From Paracoccaceae bacterium (lineage in GTDB: Bacteria; Pseudomonadota; Alphaproteobacteria; Rhodobacterales; Rhodobacteraceae): a stretch of DNA of 64,000 nt. The notes under the pieces are model-generated. The model did no database searches and was not told the DNA's origin. It saw only the letters and a list, made by a program, of their open reading frames with translations. The DNA lies in assembly GCA_004153385.1 (NCBI GenBank), contig SDAL01000003.1:186001-250000 (forward strand), in the 5' to 3' direction. A program made the translations under genes and the position numbers. Of the stretch, positions 18,322 through 28,000 are shown one piece after another; the stretch's first letter is position 1; each line of letters starts with the position of its first letter.

Positions 18322-19224
18322 TCAGAACTCCGACAGTTCGGCGCGCAGCCATGACAAAAGCGCATCCGTCTGGTGATGGTTACCGCGCCGCGTCCCGCGA
18401 AACACCGAGATTTCGGTTGGTCGTGCAACCGACTGTTCGCATGCGCGCACCAGCTTGCCTTCCGCGAGCAGGCCCGTGACGGTGCGCCGCCAGCCCAATG
18501 CCACCCCCTGGCCTGCGACTGCGGCCTGAAGTACAAGCGGAAAACTGTCATACCCCACCATCCGTGCCGAGCGCGGCAGGACATGGTCCACTGCCTCGAA
18601 CCACTGCGGCCAGTCCATCCATTCCTGTGGCACGACCTGATGTGACAACAGCGGAAACTGCGGCAACCTGTCGGGCGAGATCGGTACATCCCTTGCCGCC
18701 AGTAACGACGGTGCGGCCACCGGGAAAATCTCGTCGGCGGCGGTAAAGACCAACCGCGACGAGCCAGAGGGCCGCGCCGTTGTCTGTAGCGCCACATCGA
18801 ATGGCTCGGGCGCTTGGGTCAGGGGGGCGAGCGAGCTGACCACGCGCACATCCAGCCCCGGATGCAATTCGTGAAACCCCGACAAACGCGGCATCAGCCA
18901 GTAGAACGCCTCGCACAGCTGGCAATGCAGCACGATCCCGCCCGGCTGGCGCGCGCCGCGCAAACGCGCGACCTCTGTTCGGATATCGGCCAGCGCGACG
19001 CTGACCACCTGCCCGAAGGCACGGCCCGCCTGTGTCAGGAACACGGTGCGGTTGCGCCGTTCGAACAAAGCGACCCCCAGATCCTGTTCCAGCGCGGCAA
19101 TCTGTTTGCTGATGGCGGTTTGTGTCAGCCCCAGCTCCATCGCCGCCGCCGTAAAGCTTTCATGACGCGCCGCCGCTTCGAACGGTTGCAAGCGCGACAA
19201 AGGGGGCAAGGTAAGCCTATCCAT
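18322..19224 (-). CDS. LysR family transcriptional regulator (GcvA-like)
   Basis: A 300-residue LysR-type regulator. The winged HTH lies in residues 6-65 (FEAAARHESFTAAAMELGLTQ, ISKQIAALEQDLGVALFERR) and a periplasmic-binding-like effector domain occupies about 92-295. The sequence style is that of the GcvA branch, which often controls amino acid or osmolyte genes. It is divergent from an EamA transporter 69 bp away, and the gap contains a perfect T-N11-A box, so it most likely controls that transporter and itself. It points the same way as the sox operon and ends 199 bp before soxB, so it is not part of that operon. Confidence 0.92.
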   Translation of the reverse strand: MDRLTLPPLSRLQPFEAAARHESFTAAAMELGLTQTAISKQIAALEQDLGVALFERRNRTVFLTQAGRAFGQVVSVALADIRTEVARLRGARQPGGIVLHCQLCEAFYWLMPRLSGFHELHPGLDVRVVSSLAPLTQAPEPFDVALQTTARPSGSSRLVFTAADEIFPVAAPSLLAARDVPISPDRLPQFPLLSHQVVPQEWMDWPQWFEAVDHVLPRSARMVGYDSFPLVLQAAVAGQGVALGWRRTVTGLLAEGKLVRACEQSVARPTEISVFRGTRRGNHHQTDALLSWLRAELSEF

Positions 19225-19271
19225 TCCATTGCCTCATGCATTTAGTAATATTTTTCAATTTATAAAGCCCA

Positions 19272-19284
19272 TGAACTATGTTCA
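19272..19284. promoter_or_regulatory. LysR box (T-N11-A)
   Basis: TGAAC-TAT-GTTCA is a perfect 13-bp palindrome with the T-N11-A spacing of LysR-type binding sites. It lies between the divergent LysR gene (start 19224) and the EamA gene (start 19294), ending 9 bp before the latter start. That close position suggests repression or autoregulation at the EamA promoter unless the true EamA start is downstream. Confidence 0.6.
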
Positions 19285-19293
19285 GGCTACCTT

Positions 19294-20244
19294 ATGGCAT
19301 GGAATAGCACATCATATGAACCCCGTAATACGGTCCTTTTGGGAATCGCGGCAATTTTGGGCGCAGCGTTTCTGTTGTCGTTCTCGGACGCCCTGATCAA
19401 GGCGTTGGGCGCGCAATTCGGCCTGTGGCAGATTATCCTGATCCGATCAGCCGTGGCAGCGGTGGTTCTGGGGGCAGGTGTGCGGATCTATTTCGGACAA
19501 GGGCAGCTACGGGTGGAAAACGGGCGTTGGGTTTGGGCGCGCAGCCTGTGCCTGACCGCAATGTGGATGTGCTACTATTGCGCGCTGCCTTCGATGTCGC
19601 TGGCACTGGCGGCGGCGTGTTATTACACAACGCCGGTCTGGATGGCGTTGATATCACGTGTTGTCTGGGGCGAGCGGATCAGCCCGCAAGGCTGGGGCGC
19701 GATTGCACTGACGCTTCTGGGGGTGATCGCCATTGTGAACCCAGCCCCCGGGCAGATGACCTTTCATGTGTTGCTCCCGCTTGCAGCGGCTGTGTTCTAT
19801 GCGCTTGCTGGCATAGTCACCCACCGCCGTTGCCAAAACGAAACGGCCACCGCTATGGCGTTCAACCTCAACCTGTGTCTGTGCGCGGTGGCAGGTGTGA
19901 TGCTGGCTGGGCTGGCGCTGACAGGGATTGGCAACAACGGGTCGTTCGTGCTTTCGGTGTGGCCCGCGCTAACCCCGAAAGACTGGATGATTGCGGCAAT
20001 TCTGGGGGCGGTTCTTGCCGTGGTATCTGTGGCTGTGGCCTTTGCCTATCGGCAGGCACCGACCCAGATTGTGGGTGTGTGCGACACCTCCTACATGGGC
20101 TTTGCGGCCATCTGGGGTGTGACGATGTTCCATGAACCTTTGGAAATGCAACAGCTGGTCGGGCTTTTGCTGATCGGGCTTGGCGCGGTGTTGATCGGCT
20201 ACCGGCCCAAGCCGCGACAGTTTCCGCCGCATTTCGCAACCTGA
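19294..20244 (+). CDS. EamA/DMT family transporter (drug/metabolite exporter)
   Basis: A 316-residue inner-membrane protein with ten predicted helices in two EamA repeats (about 16-148 and 165-305). Typical features are an early helix with SFSDALIKALG, an FxxALPSMSLALAAACYYTTPVW segment in the first repeat, and PTQIVGVCDTSYMGFAAIWG with FHEPLEMQQLVGLLLI in the second. Relatives export amino acids, purine metabolites or drugs; the substrate cannot be told. Regulation by the divergent LysR protein is likely because the shared gap holds a perfect LysR box. Confidence 0.9.
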   Translation: MAWNSTSYEPRNTVLLGIAAILGAAFLLSFSDALIKALGAQFGLWQIILIRSAVAAVVLGAGVRIYFGQGQLRVENGRWVWARSLCLTAMWMCYYCALPSMSLALAAACYYTTPVWMALISRVVWGERISPQGWGAIALTLLGVIAIVNPAPGQMTFHVLLPLAAAVFYALAGIVTHRRCQNETATAMAFNLNLCLCAVAGVMLAGLALTGIGNNGSFVLSVWPALTPKDWMIAAILGAVLAVVSVAVAFAYRQAPTQIVGVCDTSYMGFAAIWGVTMFHEPLEMQQLVGLLLIGLGAVLIGYRPKPRQFPPHFAT

Positions 20245-20254
20245 TCAGGGGCGT

Positions 20255-20632
20255 CTATGGCCTGCCCCGACCACCGAAGGCGAACCGCCCCGGTCCTTGG
20301 GCGGCCAGAACCAGCAGCCCACCGGCGATCGACCAGTTTTTGACCATGATTGTCACCTGCCATGGATCCGCGCGCAGATTCCAGTGAAACCAGCTGGTGA
20401 ACAGGCAATAGGCGGCCATGACAAGCGCCCAGATCCGCACGCCGGGGCCGGTCAGGATAAAGATCGCGGCCAGCAGATCGAAAATGGCCACAGGCCAGAT
20501 GGTCACGGGCGGAACATGCAAAAGGGCGAGCATCTCCATCACCGGCGCGGGGTCCATTACCTTTTGCAGGGCACCTGCAAAAAACAGAACCGCGATCAAA
20601 AAGCGCCCTGCCAGATTTGCGACATTGTCCAT
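20255..20632 (-). CDS. DoxX family membrane protein
   Basis: A 125-residue four-helix membrane protein of the DoxX family. The N-terminus ANLAGRFLIAVLFFAGALQK and KVMDPAPVMEML are typical. The rest alternates hydrophobic helices with short loops and ends in AAQGPGRFAFGG. Some DoxX proteins belong to membrane oxidoreductase complexes, but most, including this one, have no assigned role. I start it at 20632, where GGAAA lies about 9 nt upstream, rather than at the 13-codon-longer frame start. It converges on the EamA gene with only 10 bp between stops. Confidence 0.85.
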   Translation of the reverse strand: MDNVANLAGRFLIAVLFFAGALQKVMDPAPVMEMLALLHVPPVTIWPVAIFDLLAAIFILTGPGVRIWALVMAAYCLFTSWFHWNLRADPWQVTIMVKNWSIAGGLLVLAAQGPGRFAFGGRGRP

Positions 20633-20872
20633 CTGCAATTTTCCTTTGCCAAAAGCGCGCTCCACCCCCAACGAAGGGCAAGCCGGCCCGCCTCATCCAT
20701 CATTGGCACAGCGCCGGGCGCCCTTGCAAGCGCGCCGGATCTGACGATGAAACCGCGTGCGTCCCGTCAAAAGTGCGATGCCAGATCCACCCGCTTTGTA
20801 AAAACCGTGCAAGAAAGGGCTAACTGTTCGCGCCATGATGCGCTATCTCGCCTTCAGTATACGGAGGACACC

Positions 20873-21958
20873 TTGCATAAAGACGATACGCAACAATTTG
20901 CCTCTCGGCGCCCGCTCGGGCGTCCCGTCATGTGGCTTGGGTCAGGCGCGCTTTTTCTGGGGCTGACCGTTGCTGGCCTGTGGGCGGTCGCAAAGCTGTT
21001 TGGTGGCACATTGCCACATCTTGATCCACGGCTTTTGCAACCGCGCGCATTGGGGCTGATCGTGCTGTTTCTGGTGGTGTATTTTCTGGCAGACGGTTTG
21101 CGGCTGCATCTGGTTTTGCGTGCGCTGAAGGCGCCGGTACGGTTTGCACAGATCCTGCCGTTGGTGTTCATAAATATCCTGTTTTCAAATATCACGCCGC
21201 TGGCAACAGGCGGAGGGTTTGCGCAAGTCTGGTATCTGCAACGCCGCGATGTACCGGTGGGTCTGTCGGCTGCGGCCACCACCATCCGCACCATACTTGC
21301 GATGCTGGTGATTTTTGTCGCCGCACCTGCCTTCCAGCTTCTGGCCCCTGCCCGTCAGGTGGCGGGGATTTCCGGCACGGTCATTGAATCGATTGTTGTG
21401 TTCATCGTCCTGTATCTGGTGGGGTTTGTGGTGCTTTTGCTGCGCCCCGCATGGATGCTTGGCATGATAGAGGGGCTCTTGCGGCTGCTGTCGCGCCTGC
21501 ATGTTCTGGGGGCGGCACGCCGTGAGGCGATTTCAGATGCACTGAACCGTGCCGCGCAGGAATTTGCGCAAGGGTTCCGGCAGTTTCTGGCCGCGCCTTT
21601 GATGCTGTCAGGTGCAGCGCTTTTGTCTACCGTTATGTATCTGCTTACACTTTTCGCGATGCCAGCCCTGTTGATGAGCCTTCTGGGCATAGAGACCAAC
21701 TGGTTTTCGGTGATCGGCACGCTGTGCGTTGTGACATTCCTGATGTATTTCGCGCCAACACCCGGGGGGGCGGGCTTTTCCGAGCTGGCCTTCGCGGGCC
21801 TGATGTCGGGGCAGATGGCACCGGACCAGATGGTGTTGGTCATCTTTGCGTGGCGGTTTCTGACGATCTATCTGGGAATGGGGATCGGCGCCATCGTGTC
21901 GGTTTTCGCATTGCGCCCGCGCGCCCATGTGGCGGCGCCTGTGAAGGTGGACCGTTGA
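20873..21958 (+). CDS. Flippase-like integral membrane protein (lysylphosphatidylglycerol synthase TM region / UPF0104 family)
   Basis: About 361 residues, strongly hydrophobic, with roughly eight helices. The family signature is in ILFSNITPLATGGGFAQVWYL and the later FAPTPGGAGFSELAFAGL. Members (AglD2, the MprF N-domain, hopanoid or glycolipid translocases) move lipids or lipid-linked sugars across the membrane. The frame has no useful ATG near its true start. The best start is TTG at 20873, 5 nt after GGAGG, followed by HKDDTQQF. It overlaps the next gene by 1 bp (TGATG), so flippase and glycosyltransferase are co-translated. That suggests the flippase handles the lipid product of its neighbour (inference). 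Confidence 0.85.
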   Translation: MHKDDTQQFASRRPLGRPVMWLGSGALFLGLTVAGLWAVAKLFGGTLPHLDPRLLQPRALGLIVLFLVVYFLADGLRLHLVLRALKAPVRFAQILPLVFINILFSNITPLATGGGFAQVWYLQRRDVPVGLSAAATTIRTILAMLVIFVAAPAFQLLAPARQVAGISGTVIESIVVFIVLYLVGFVVLLLRPAWMLGMIEGLLRLLSRLHVLGAARREAISDALNRAAQEFAQGFRQFLAAPLMLSGAALLSTVMYLLTLFAMPALLMSLLGIETNWFSVIGTLCVVTFLMYFAPTPGGAGFSELAFAGLMSGQMAPDQMVLVIFAWRFLTIYLGMGIGAIVSVFALRPRAHVAAPVKVDR

Positions 21959-24204
21959 TGACCCGCCGCCGCTGGCTTTCTGTCTTTTTCTATACCAATC
22001 TTGCTGTGTTGTTGGCCGTTTTGGGCTATAAGGTTTATCTTTATGCTGCAGCCCCGGAGGCCAGCGCGCTGCTGGTGGAGCAGATCGAGCGGGTGGAGCG
22101 CGCGACCAAGGGCCGCGATACCCTATCGTTTGCCGTGGTGGGCGAGGCAAACAACTCCATCGGTGTGTTCGAGAAAAACATCATCCCGCGGGTCAATGCC
22201 TCCGATGCGGATTTTCTGGTCTCTGCAGGCAATCTGCTAAGCGGGGGGGGCGAGGATAAATACCGCGCCATTCTGGGCACATTATCGCATTTGCAAAAGC
22301 CCTACCTGCTGACATTTGCCGAACACGAGCTGGACGAGTTCGGGGGCAGCCGGTTCTACCGGCGTTTCGGACCGCATTTCTATTCGATAGACTTGGATGC
22401 CGTGCGACTGGTGTTTCTTGATTCCACAGGGCGCACCCCGACCGATTGGCAGGAACGCTGGCTGCGCGATATCTTGCAAGCCCCCACACGCCAGCCCGTG
22501 ATCGTATTCACCGGCCACCCGCTGATAGACCCGGTTCCCGAGACGCTGTTTGCCCCTGATCGCGGGGCATGGTCAACAGGGGAAGGCCGTTTGCGGCTGT
22601 TGGGTCTGCTGCGTGATCTGGGCGTGGATATGGTGATCTCTGCGGGGGCCGCGACCTATTCCGATCAAACTGTAGACGGGATCCGGCATATCGTTACCGG
22701 CGGTGCGGGCGGCTTCGTGCTGAATGACGATACCAGCTTTTATCACTATCTGCAGGTGGCGGTCCGGCCCGAAGGGCTCAGCGTGCGGATGCAGCATGTG
22801 GACACGGCCCCAACGATCTGGGCCCGCCGGATCGAGGGGCTGTGGTTTTATGTCTATTCGCTGTTTTACGTGGGTATCTGGAATTTTCTGCTGATATTCT
22901 CGGCGCTGGTGATTGTGGCGGTCTATCTGTTCAACCGCCTGTTTCGCGAACGTCAGTTCTATCCCAACTACGAGATGCCAGAGCCAGTGGATCTGGGCCG
23001 CCCGCTGCGTATCGCCATGTTCACCAACACCTATCTGCCCTTCATCGGCGGTGTGCCGATATCTGTCGACCGGCTGAAACGCGGGCTAGAGGCGCAGGGC
23101 CACGAGGTTTTGCTGATCTGCCCCAGCTACGGTGCCGATACGCCCGATCCGTGCGTGGTGCGTGTGCCGACGCTGTGGCGTTCAGGAATGATGATCCGCA
23201 TCGCCAATCCATGGCATCCGCGCATCAAACGCAGGCTGCGCGCATTCTCCCCTGATATCGTGCATCTGCATCATCCCTATTGGCTGGGAACGCTTGGGTT
23301 GCGCATGGCGCGGGCGCTGAAGGTTCCGGCGGTGTTCACCTATCATACCCGGCTTGAGCAGTTCGCCCATGTCGTGCCGCTTCCGGGTGCGCTGTTTCGC
23401 AATGTGGTGGCCCATTCGATCATCAGCCGGTTTGCCAACCGCTGCGATCAGGTGATCGTACCCACGCCGGTCACGCGCGATTATATCCGCTTGATCGGGG
23501 TTCAGGTGCCTGTCAGTGTGCAGCCTACCGGCGTGGATACAAAGCGTTATCGCGGCCATCCACCCGAAATGCTGGCCGCCTTGCGCCAGACGCTCAACCC
23601 GGATGGGCGGCTGCTGCTGGTGACCGTGGCGCGTCTGTCTGCGGAAAAAAACATCGGTTTCATTCTGCGCGCCATGGCTGCGCTGAAAGAACGCAATGCC
23701 CCACCCTTTCGCCTGATCGTTCTGGGTGACGGCGACGAGCGTGCCAATCTGGAGGCGATGATCACAAAGCTGGGGCTGACAGACGATGTGAACCTTCTGG
23801 GCGATATCCCGTCTGATGATGTGCCTGCGCATTTATGTATCAGCGATGTGTTTGTATTTGCTTCGGCGGCCGAAACCCAAGGCATGGTTGTGCTGGAGGC
23901 GATGGCCGCGGGCCTGCCTGCGGTTGCTGTCAATTCAAGCGGAATCGACGCGTTCGTAGAAAACCGCAAAACAGGGTATGTGACACCGGATTCCCTTACA
24001 ATCTGGACAGATGCGCTGCACGGGCTTTTAAGCGATGCGACCCACCGCAAAGATATGGGGGCGGCTGCAATGACTGCTGCTGCCAGCTATTCGGTCGAGG
24101 TTTTCTCCACCGAGATTGCCGCGATCTATGGCACCCAGATCGCGGCCTTTGCGGCCCGCGTACGGGCCCCCAAAGCCACGCACCAAGAGCCAGAAAAGCC
24201 CTGA
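21958..24204 (+). CDS. Membrane-anchored fusion: degenerate metallophosphoesterase-like domain + GT4 glycosyltransferase
   Basis: 748 residues, unusual architecture. TM1 spans about 10-30 after an Arg-rich N-terminus (MTRRRW), a calcineurin/purple-acid-phosphatase-like domain about 50-285, TM2 about 300-325, and a GT4 glycosyltransferase about 348-735. The GT4 part has FTNTYLPFIGGVPISVDRL, HLHHPYWLG, TYHTRLEQFAH, VARLSAEKN and ETQGMVVLEAMAAG, close to diacylglycerol glucosyltransferases. Positive-inside signals place the GT cytoplasmic and the phosphoesterase-like part periplasmic. That domain keeps the fold pattern (DFLVSAGN, FAEHEL, VIVFTGHP, RHIVTGGAGG) but lacks most metal ligands: E63-A-N65 replaces DxH, N92 replaces D, E122 replaces N, and the GHxH site reads AGAA (229-232). 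The domain is probably non-catalytic (inference). Confidence 0.85.
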   Translation: MTRRRWLSVFFYTNLAVLLAVLGYKVYLYAAAPEASALLVEQIERVERATKGRDTLSFAVVGEANNSIGVFEKNIIPRVNASDADFLVSAGNLLSGGGEDKYRAILGTLSHLQKPYLLTFAEHELDEFGGSRFYRRFGPHFYSIDLDAVRLVFLDSTGRTPTDWQERWLRDILQAPTRQPVIVFTGHPLIDPVPETLFAPDRGAWSTGEGRLRLLGLLRDLGVDMVISAGAATYSDQTVDGIRHIVTGGAGGFVLNDDTSFYHYLQVAVRPEGLSVRMQHVDTAPTIWARRIEGLWFYVYSLFYVGIWNFLLIFSALVIVAVYLFNRLFRERQFYPNYEMPEPVDLGRPLRIAMFTNTYLPFIGGVPISVDRLKRGLEAQGHEVLLICPSYGADTPDPCVVRVPTLWRSGMMIRIANPWHPRIKRRLRAFSPDIVHLHHPYWLGTLGLRMARALKVPAVFTYHTRLEQFAHVVPLPGALFRNVVAHSIISRFANRCDQVIVPTPVTRDYIRLIGVQVPVSVQPTGVDTKRYRGHPPEMLAALRQTLNPDGRLLLVTVARLSAEKNIGFILRAMAALKERNAPPFRLIVLGDGDERANLEAMITKLGLTDDVNLLGDIPSDDVPAHLCISDVFVFASAAETQGMVVLEAMAAGLPAVAVNSSGIDAFVENRKTGYVTPDSLTIWTDALHGLLSDATHRKDMGAAAMTAAASYSVEVFSTEIAAIYGTQIAAFAARVRAPKATHQEPEKP

Positions 24205-24210
24205 TCCGTC

Positions 24211-24242
24211 CGGCGAAGTGTCGCGCCCGTGGGCCTTCGCCG
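24211..24242 (+). terminator. Hairpin after the glycosyltransferase fusion gene
   Basis: CGGCGAAG (24211-24218) pairs with CTTCGCCG (24235-24242) over a 16-nt loop, 6 nt after the stop codon. There is no U-tract, so it may be a weak terminator or an mRNA-stabilising end. Confidence 0.4.
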
Positions 24243-24413
24243 CAGTGGACCGTGCCCGCGTCTGCCCCCTTGAGATCTTCGGATGGATTGCCATGAGGAT
24301 CTCGGGGGCATTGGGCGCGCATTTCAGATAAAATCAATCAAACGTCTGAATTTAATAGTAAAATAATAAATTTAAAATCTTCATTGTATTGGTTTGCGTG
24401 TTATTCTAGAAAT

Positions 24414-24433
24414 GTGAGTGAACGATCACTCAC
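24414..24433. promoter_or_regulatory. TetR operator (perfect 20-bp inverted repeat)
   Basis: GTGAGTGA-ACGA-TCACTCAC is a perfect 8+4+8 palindrome ending 14 bp before the ATG of the TetR gene (24448), in an AT-rich promoter region. Size, symmetry and position are those of a TetR-family operator, so autorepression of the tetR-acyltransferase operon is likely. A GTG start at 24418 would put the operator inside the coding region, which argues for the ATG at 24448. Confidence 0.7.
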
Positions 24434-24447
24434 ATTGCGAGCGACCT

Positions 24448-25050
24448 ATGAAAAAAACAACGCAATCTTCAACGGAACGGCGCGCCCTGATCGAGCGTAT
24501 GGCCTTGCGGCTTTTTGCCGAGCGTGGATATGCGGCCGTATCGGTGCGCGATCTGGCGCAGGCCTGCGGGATCGGTGAAAGCGCGCTGTACCGGCACATG
24601 TCGTCAAAGGACGAACTGGCGGTACGGGTGTTCCGCGAGGCCTACATCGGCTTTGCCAGCGAACTGATGGAGGCGGTCGATCAGCAGGCCCCTGTGGCTG
24701 AAGTTCTCTGTGCCTACTTGGAAGTGATGCTGAATGCGTTTGATCGCGACCCCGATCTGGTGCAATTCCTGCTGGGCCGCCAGCACGATATTCTGGCGCA
24801 GGCCATTACCCCTGATGATATCACACCGCTGATCGTTGTGCGCGACACCTTGGCACGTGCCCAACAGCGCGGCGAGATTGTGTCCGCCAACCTGGATCTG
24901 AGCACCGCGATGGTTCTGGGGGCGGCCTTTCAACCGCTGACATTTTCCCGTTTCGGGCGCATTCAGGCGCCCGCAATCCAGCTTTTGCGACCGCTGCTGG
25001 CCGGTATCTTGCGGATGCTGGGTGCCAAACTACCGGAGGATCTGAAATGA
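24448..25050 (+). CDS. TetR/AcrR family transcriptional regulator
   Basis: About 200 residues. The N-terminal HTH spans roughly 12-58 (MALRLFAERGYAAVSVRDLAQ, then GIGESALYRHMSSKDELAVRVF), followed by an all-helical ligand domain with ILRML near the end. It overlaps the next gene by 4 bp (ATGA), so it is co-expressed with the LplT-PlsC-Aas protein and probably controls it. TetR proteins beside acyl-CoA or acyl-ACP enzymes often sense fatty acyl ligands; that is inference here. A longer GTG start at 24418 exists but falls in the operator. Confidence 0.92.
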   Translation: MKKTTQSSTERRALIERMALRLFAERGYAAVSVRDLAQACGIGESALYRHMSSKDELAVRVFREAYIGFASELMEAVDQQAPVAEVLCAYLEVMLNAFDRDPDLVQFLLGRQHDILAQAITPDDITPLIVVRDTLARAQQRGEIVSANLDLSTAMVLGAAFQPLTFSRFGRIQAPAIQLLRPLLAGILRMLGAKLPEDLK

Positions 25051-28000
25051 GATTGCAGACGAACTACGATCCCGCGCGCACGGGAATTGTGCTGACCGCC
25101 ATGCTTGGCGCGCTCAACGACAACCTCATCAAGGCCGCCATTATCGTGTTTGCCGCCCTGACCGCCCCGCCGGATCTGGCGGCAAGCGTGGGGCTGATGG
25201 CGGGCGGGCTTTTGGTCCTGCCGTTTGTGATTTTCTCCGGTATCGCAGGGGCTGCTGCGGATAAATACGAAAAAGCCACATTGATCCGTTATGTAAAATA
25301 TACAGAACTCGCGCTGGCCGCTCTGGCCACACTGGCGATGGTCTGGGCCAATATCCCGGCCCTGTTGGGGGTTGTGTTCCTGATGGGCACACAATCGGCG
25401 TTTTTCGGCCCGCTGAAGCTTGGCTGGCTGCCCGAACGCCTTCGCCCCGACCAGTTGAACGCCACAAACGGCTGGATGGAAACCCTGACCTTTCTGGGCA
25501 TTCTGGGTGGCACAGTCGCGGGCGGACTGCTGTCCGGACCGGACACTCTGATCTTTGCGGGGATCGCGGCCATCGTTATTGCCCTGATCGGTATCGTCAC
25601 CGCCCATACGCTGCCCTTGGGCCAGCCTGCCGATCCGCAGGGGCATGTGACGCTTAATCCGGTGGCAGGCGGGCGGCTGGCCATGCGCAGTCTTTGGGCG
25701 GACCGGGGGGCACGGCGCGCAGCGTTGCTGTCATCTTGGTTTTGGTCAATAGGCACGGTTTATCTATCCACATTGCCGGCACATCTGCGCGCCGTTCTGA
25801 GTGTGGACGAAGTTGCCGTGACGCTGGTCATGGGGCTTTTCGCGCTTGGCATCGGCTCGGGTGTCGCGACGGCGGTGCATTGCCTCAAAGGGCGGATCAG
25901 CGCGGCGCTTTTGCTCCCTGCGACCCTGATGATTATGGTCACAACTCTCGGGGTTTGGATCGGGTTCGATCACCTGCCCGCGGCCACAGGCATGGCGGGG
26001 CTGCTGGCCACAGGACCCGGCCTTTTCTTGTGTGTGTGTCTGTTTGGCGTGGCCTTCGGTGGTGGCCTGTTCGCCGTCCCCCTGAAATCGCTTATCCAGT
26101 CGCGGGCCGCCCCCGAGGCACGGGCCCGCACGATGGCGGGGCTTGGCTTGCTCAGTTCGGGCATGATTTTCATCACATCCGCTGTTGTGGCGCTCGCGGT
26201 TCTGGCGGGGTTGCGCACCGAGACGGTATATCTTCTGGTCAGCATCAGCACGATCGGCGCGCTGATCGGTGTTTGCCGCTTTTTCCCCCAAGATGCGCTG
26301 CGCTCTGTGGCCCGCGTCATTATCACCCGCTGGTGCCGTGTCGAGGTGAACGGCGCACAGCATCTGGCAACCCAAGGGCCGGTTGTGTTCATCGCCAACC
26401 ACAGTTCGCTGCTTGACGGGCCGCTTTTGCAATCGTTGATGGTGCGCGACACGGCTGTGGCCGTGAACAGTATCTGGGCGGAAGGACCGATCCTCAAGCG
26501 CATTGCGAAATTGTGCAATATTCATGCAATCGATCCGCAAAACCCGATGGCGGCCAAGAACCTCGCCCAGATGGTGCAGGACGGTGGCGCGGCCCTGGTC
26601 TTTCCGGAGGGCCGTGTATCGACCCATGGCGGGCTGATGAAAGTCTATCCCGGCACGGCATGGATGGTGGATATGGCCGATGCGCCGGTCGTGCGGATCA
26701 CGGTGGAGGGTGCTGAGGCGTCAATCTTCAACCGTCCCATTACGGGCCTTAAACGGCGCTGGTTCCCGAAAGTTCGCGTGACCGTGGCAGCCCCGCAAAA
26801 GCTCGACATCAGCCCCGAGCTGCGTGGCGGTGCCCGCCGGACTGCGGCCACCCGCGCCGTGCAAACCATGCTGGAGACGGGACGCTTCGAGGCGATGATG
26901 CAGGCCCCGTCGATCCCCGATCTTTATGCCCGCAACGCACACCTGCTGGAGCGTGGCCGGATGGCAATCACCGATCCCTTGGGCAACACCCTGTCCCATC
27001 GCAAGCTGGCGGTGAGTGCGGCGCTGTTCTCCGGCCTGCTGCAATCGCGCACCAAACCGGGCGAGCGTGTGGGTGTCTTGTTGCCCGGCGTGTCGGCGGT
27101 CGCCGTCATCTTGATGGGGCTGTGGCGGGCCGGACGTGTCCCTGCGATCCTGAACCCCACATTGGGCGCGGGGCCGATGCTATCGGCGGTGGAAACAGGC
27201 ACCCTGACCCATATCCTGTCTAGCCGCGACTTCATCGAAAAGGCGGAGCTGCAGGAGGTCGTTGACCATCTGGTGGCCAATGGCGTGCGGTTCATCTGGA
27301 CCGATGATCTGAAGGCCGAAATCACCCCACGTATGAAATTTGCGGCCCTGTTCAGGGCCCGCCGTGCCCGTGACGTGGCGCTGTCGTGCGAAGATCCGGC
27401 AGTGGTGCTGTTCACCTCGGGTACGGAAGGGGCTCCCAAAGGCGTGGTGCTGTCGCATGGCAACCTGATCGGGAACATCGCCCAGCTGCGTGCGCGCACC
27501 GATTTCAGTTCCCGCGACCGGATCCTGTCGGCCATGCCGGTGTTTCACAGCCTCGGGTTGACGGCGGGCATGTTGTTGCCGCTGGTGACGGGGGCACCGT
27601 TGATGATCTACCCCTCGCCGCTGCACTATAAAATCGTGCCGGAAATGGCCTACGCCCATCAGGCCACGCTGATCTTTGGCACCGATACGTTCCTGTCGGG
27701 CTGGGCGCGCAAGGCGGATGCGTATGATTTCAGCACTGTGCGGGCCGCGATTGCAGGGGCCGAGCCTGTCAAACAGGCCACCCGCGAAATCTGGTCGCAA
27801 AAGTTCGGGGTACGCATTCTGGAAGGGTATGGCGCGACCGAAGCGGGTCCCGTGATCGCGCTCAACACGCCTATGGAAAACCGTGCAGGCACCGTGGGGC
27901 GGGCACTGACCGCAATAGACATCCGCCTGCAGGACATTCCGGGCTTGCAGGGCAAACGTCTGTGGGTGCACGGGCCGAATGTGATGGCAGGCTATCTGCT

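Noticed and set aside
20297-20872. N-terminal extension of the flippase-like frame
   Set aside because: It runs antisense to the DoxX gene, has no hydrophobic or conserved segment, and a TTG with a good ribosome site begins the conserved part.
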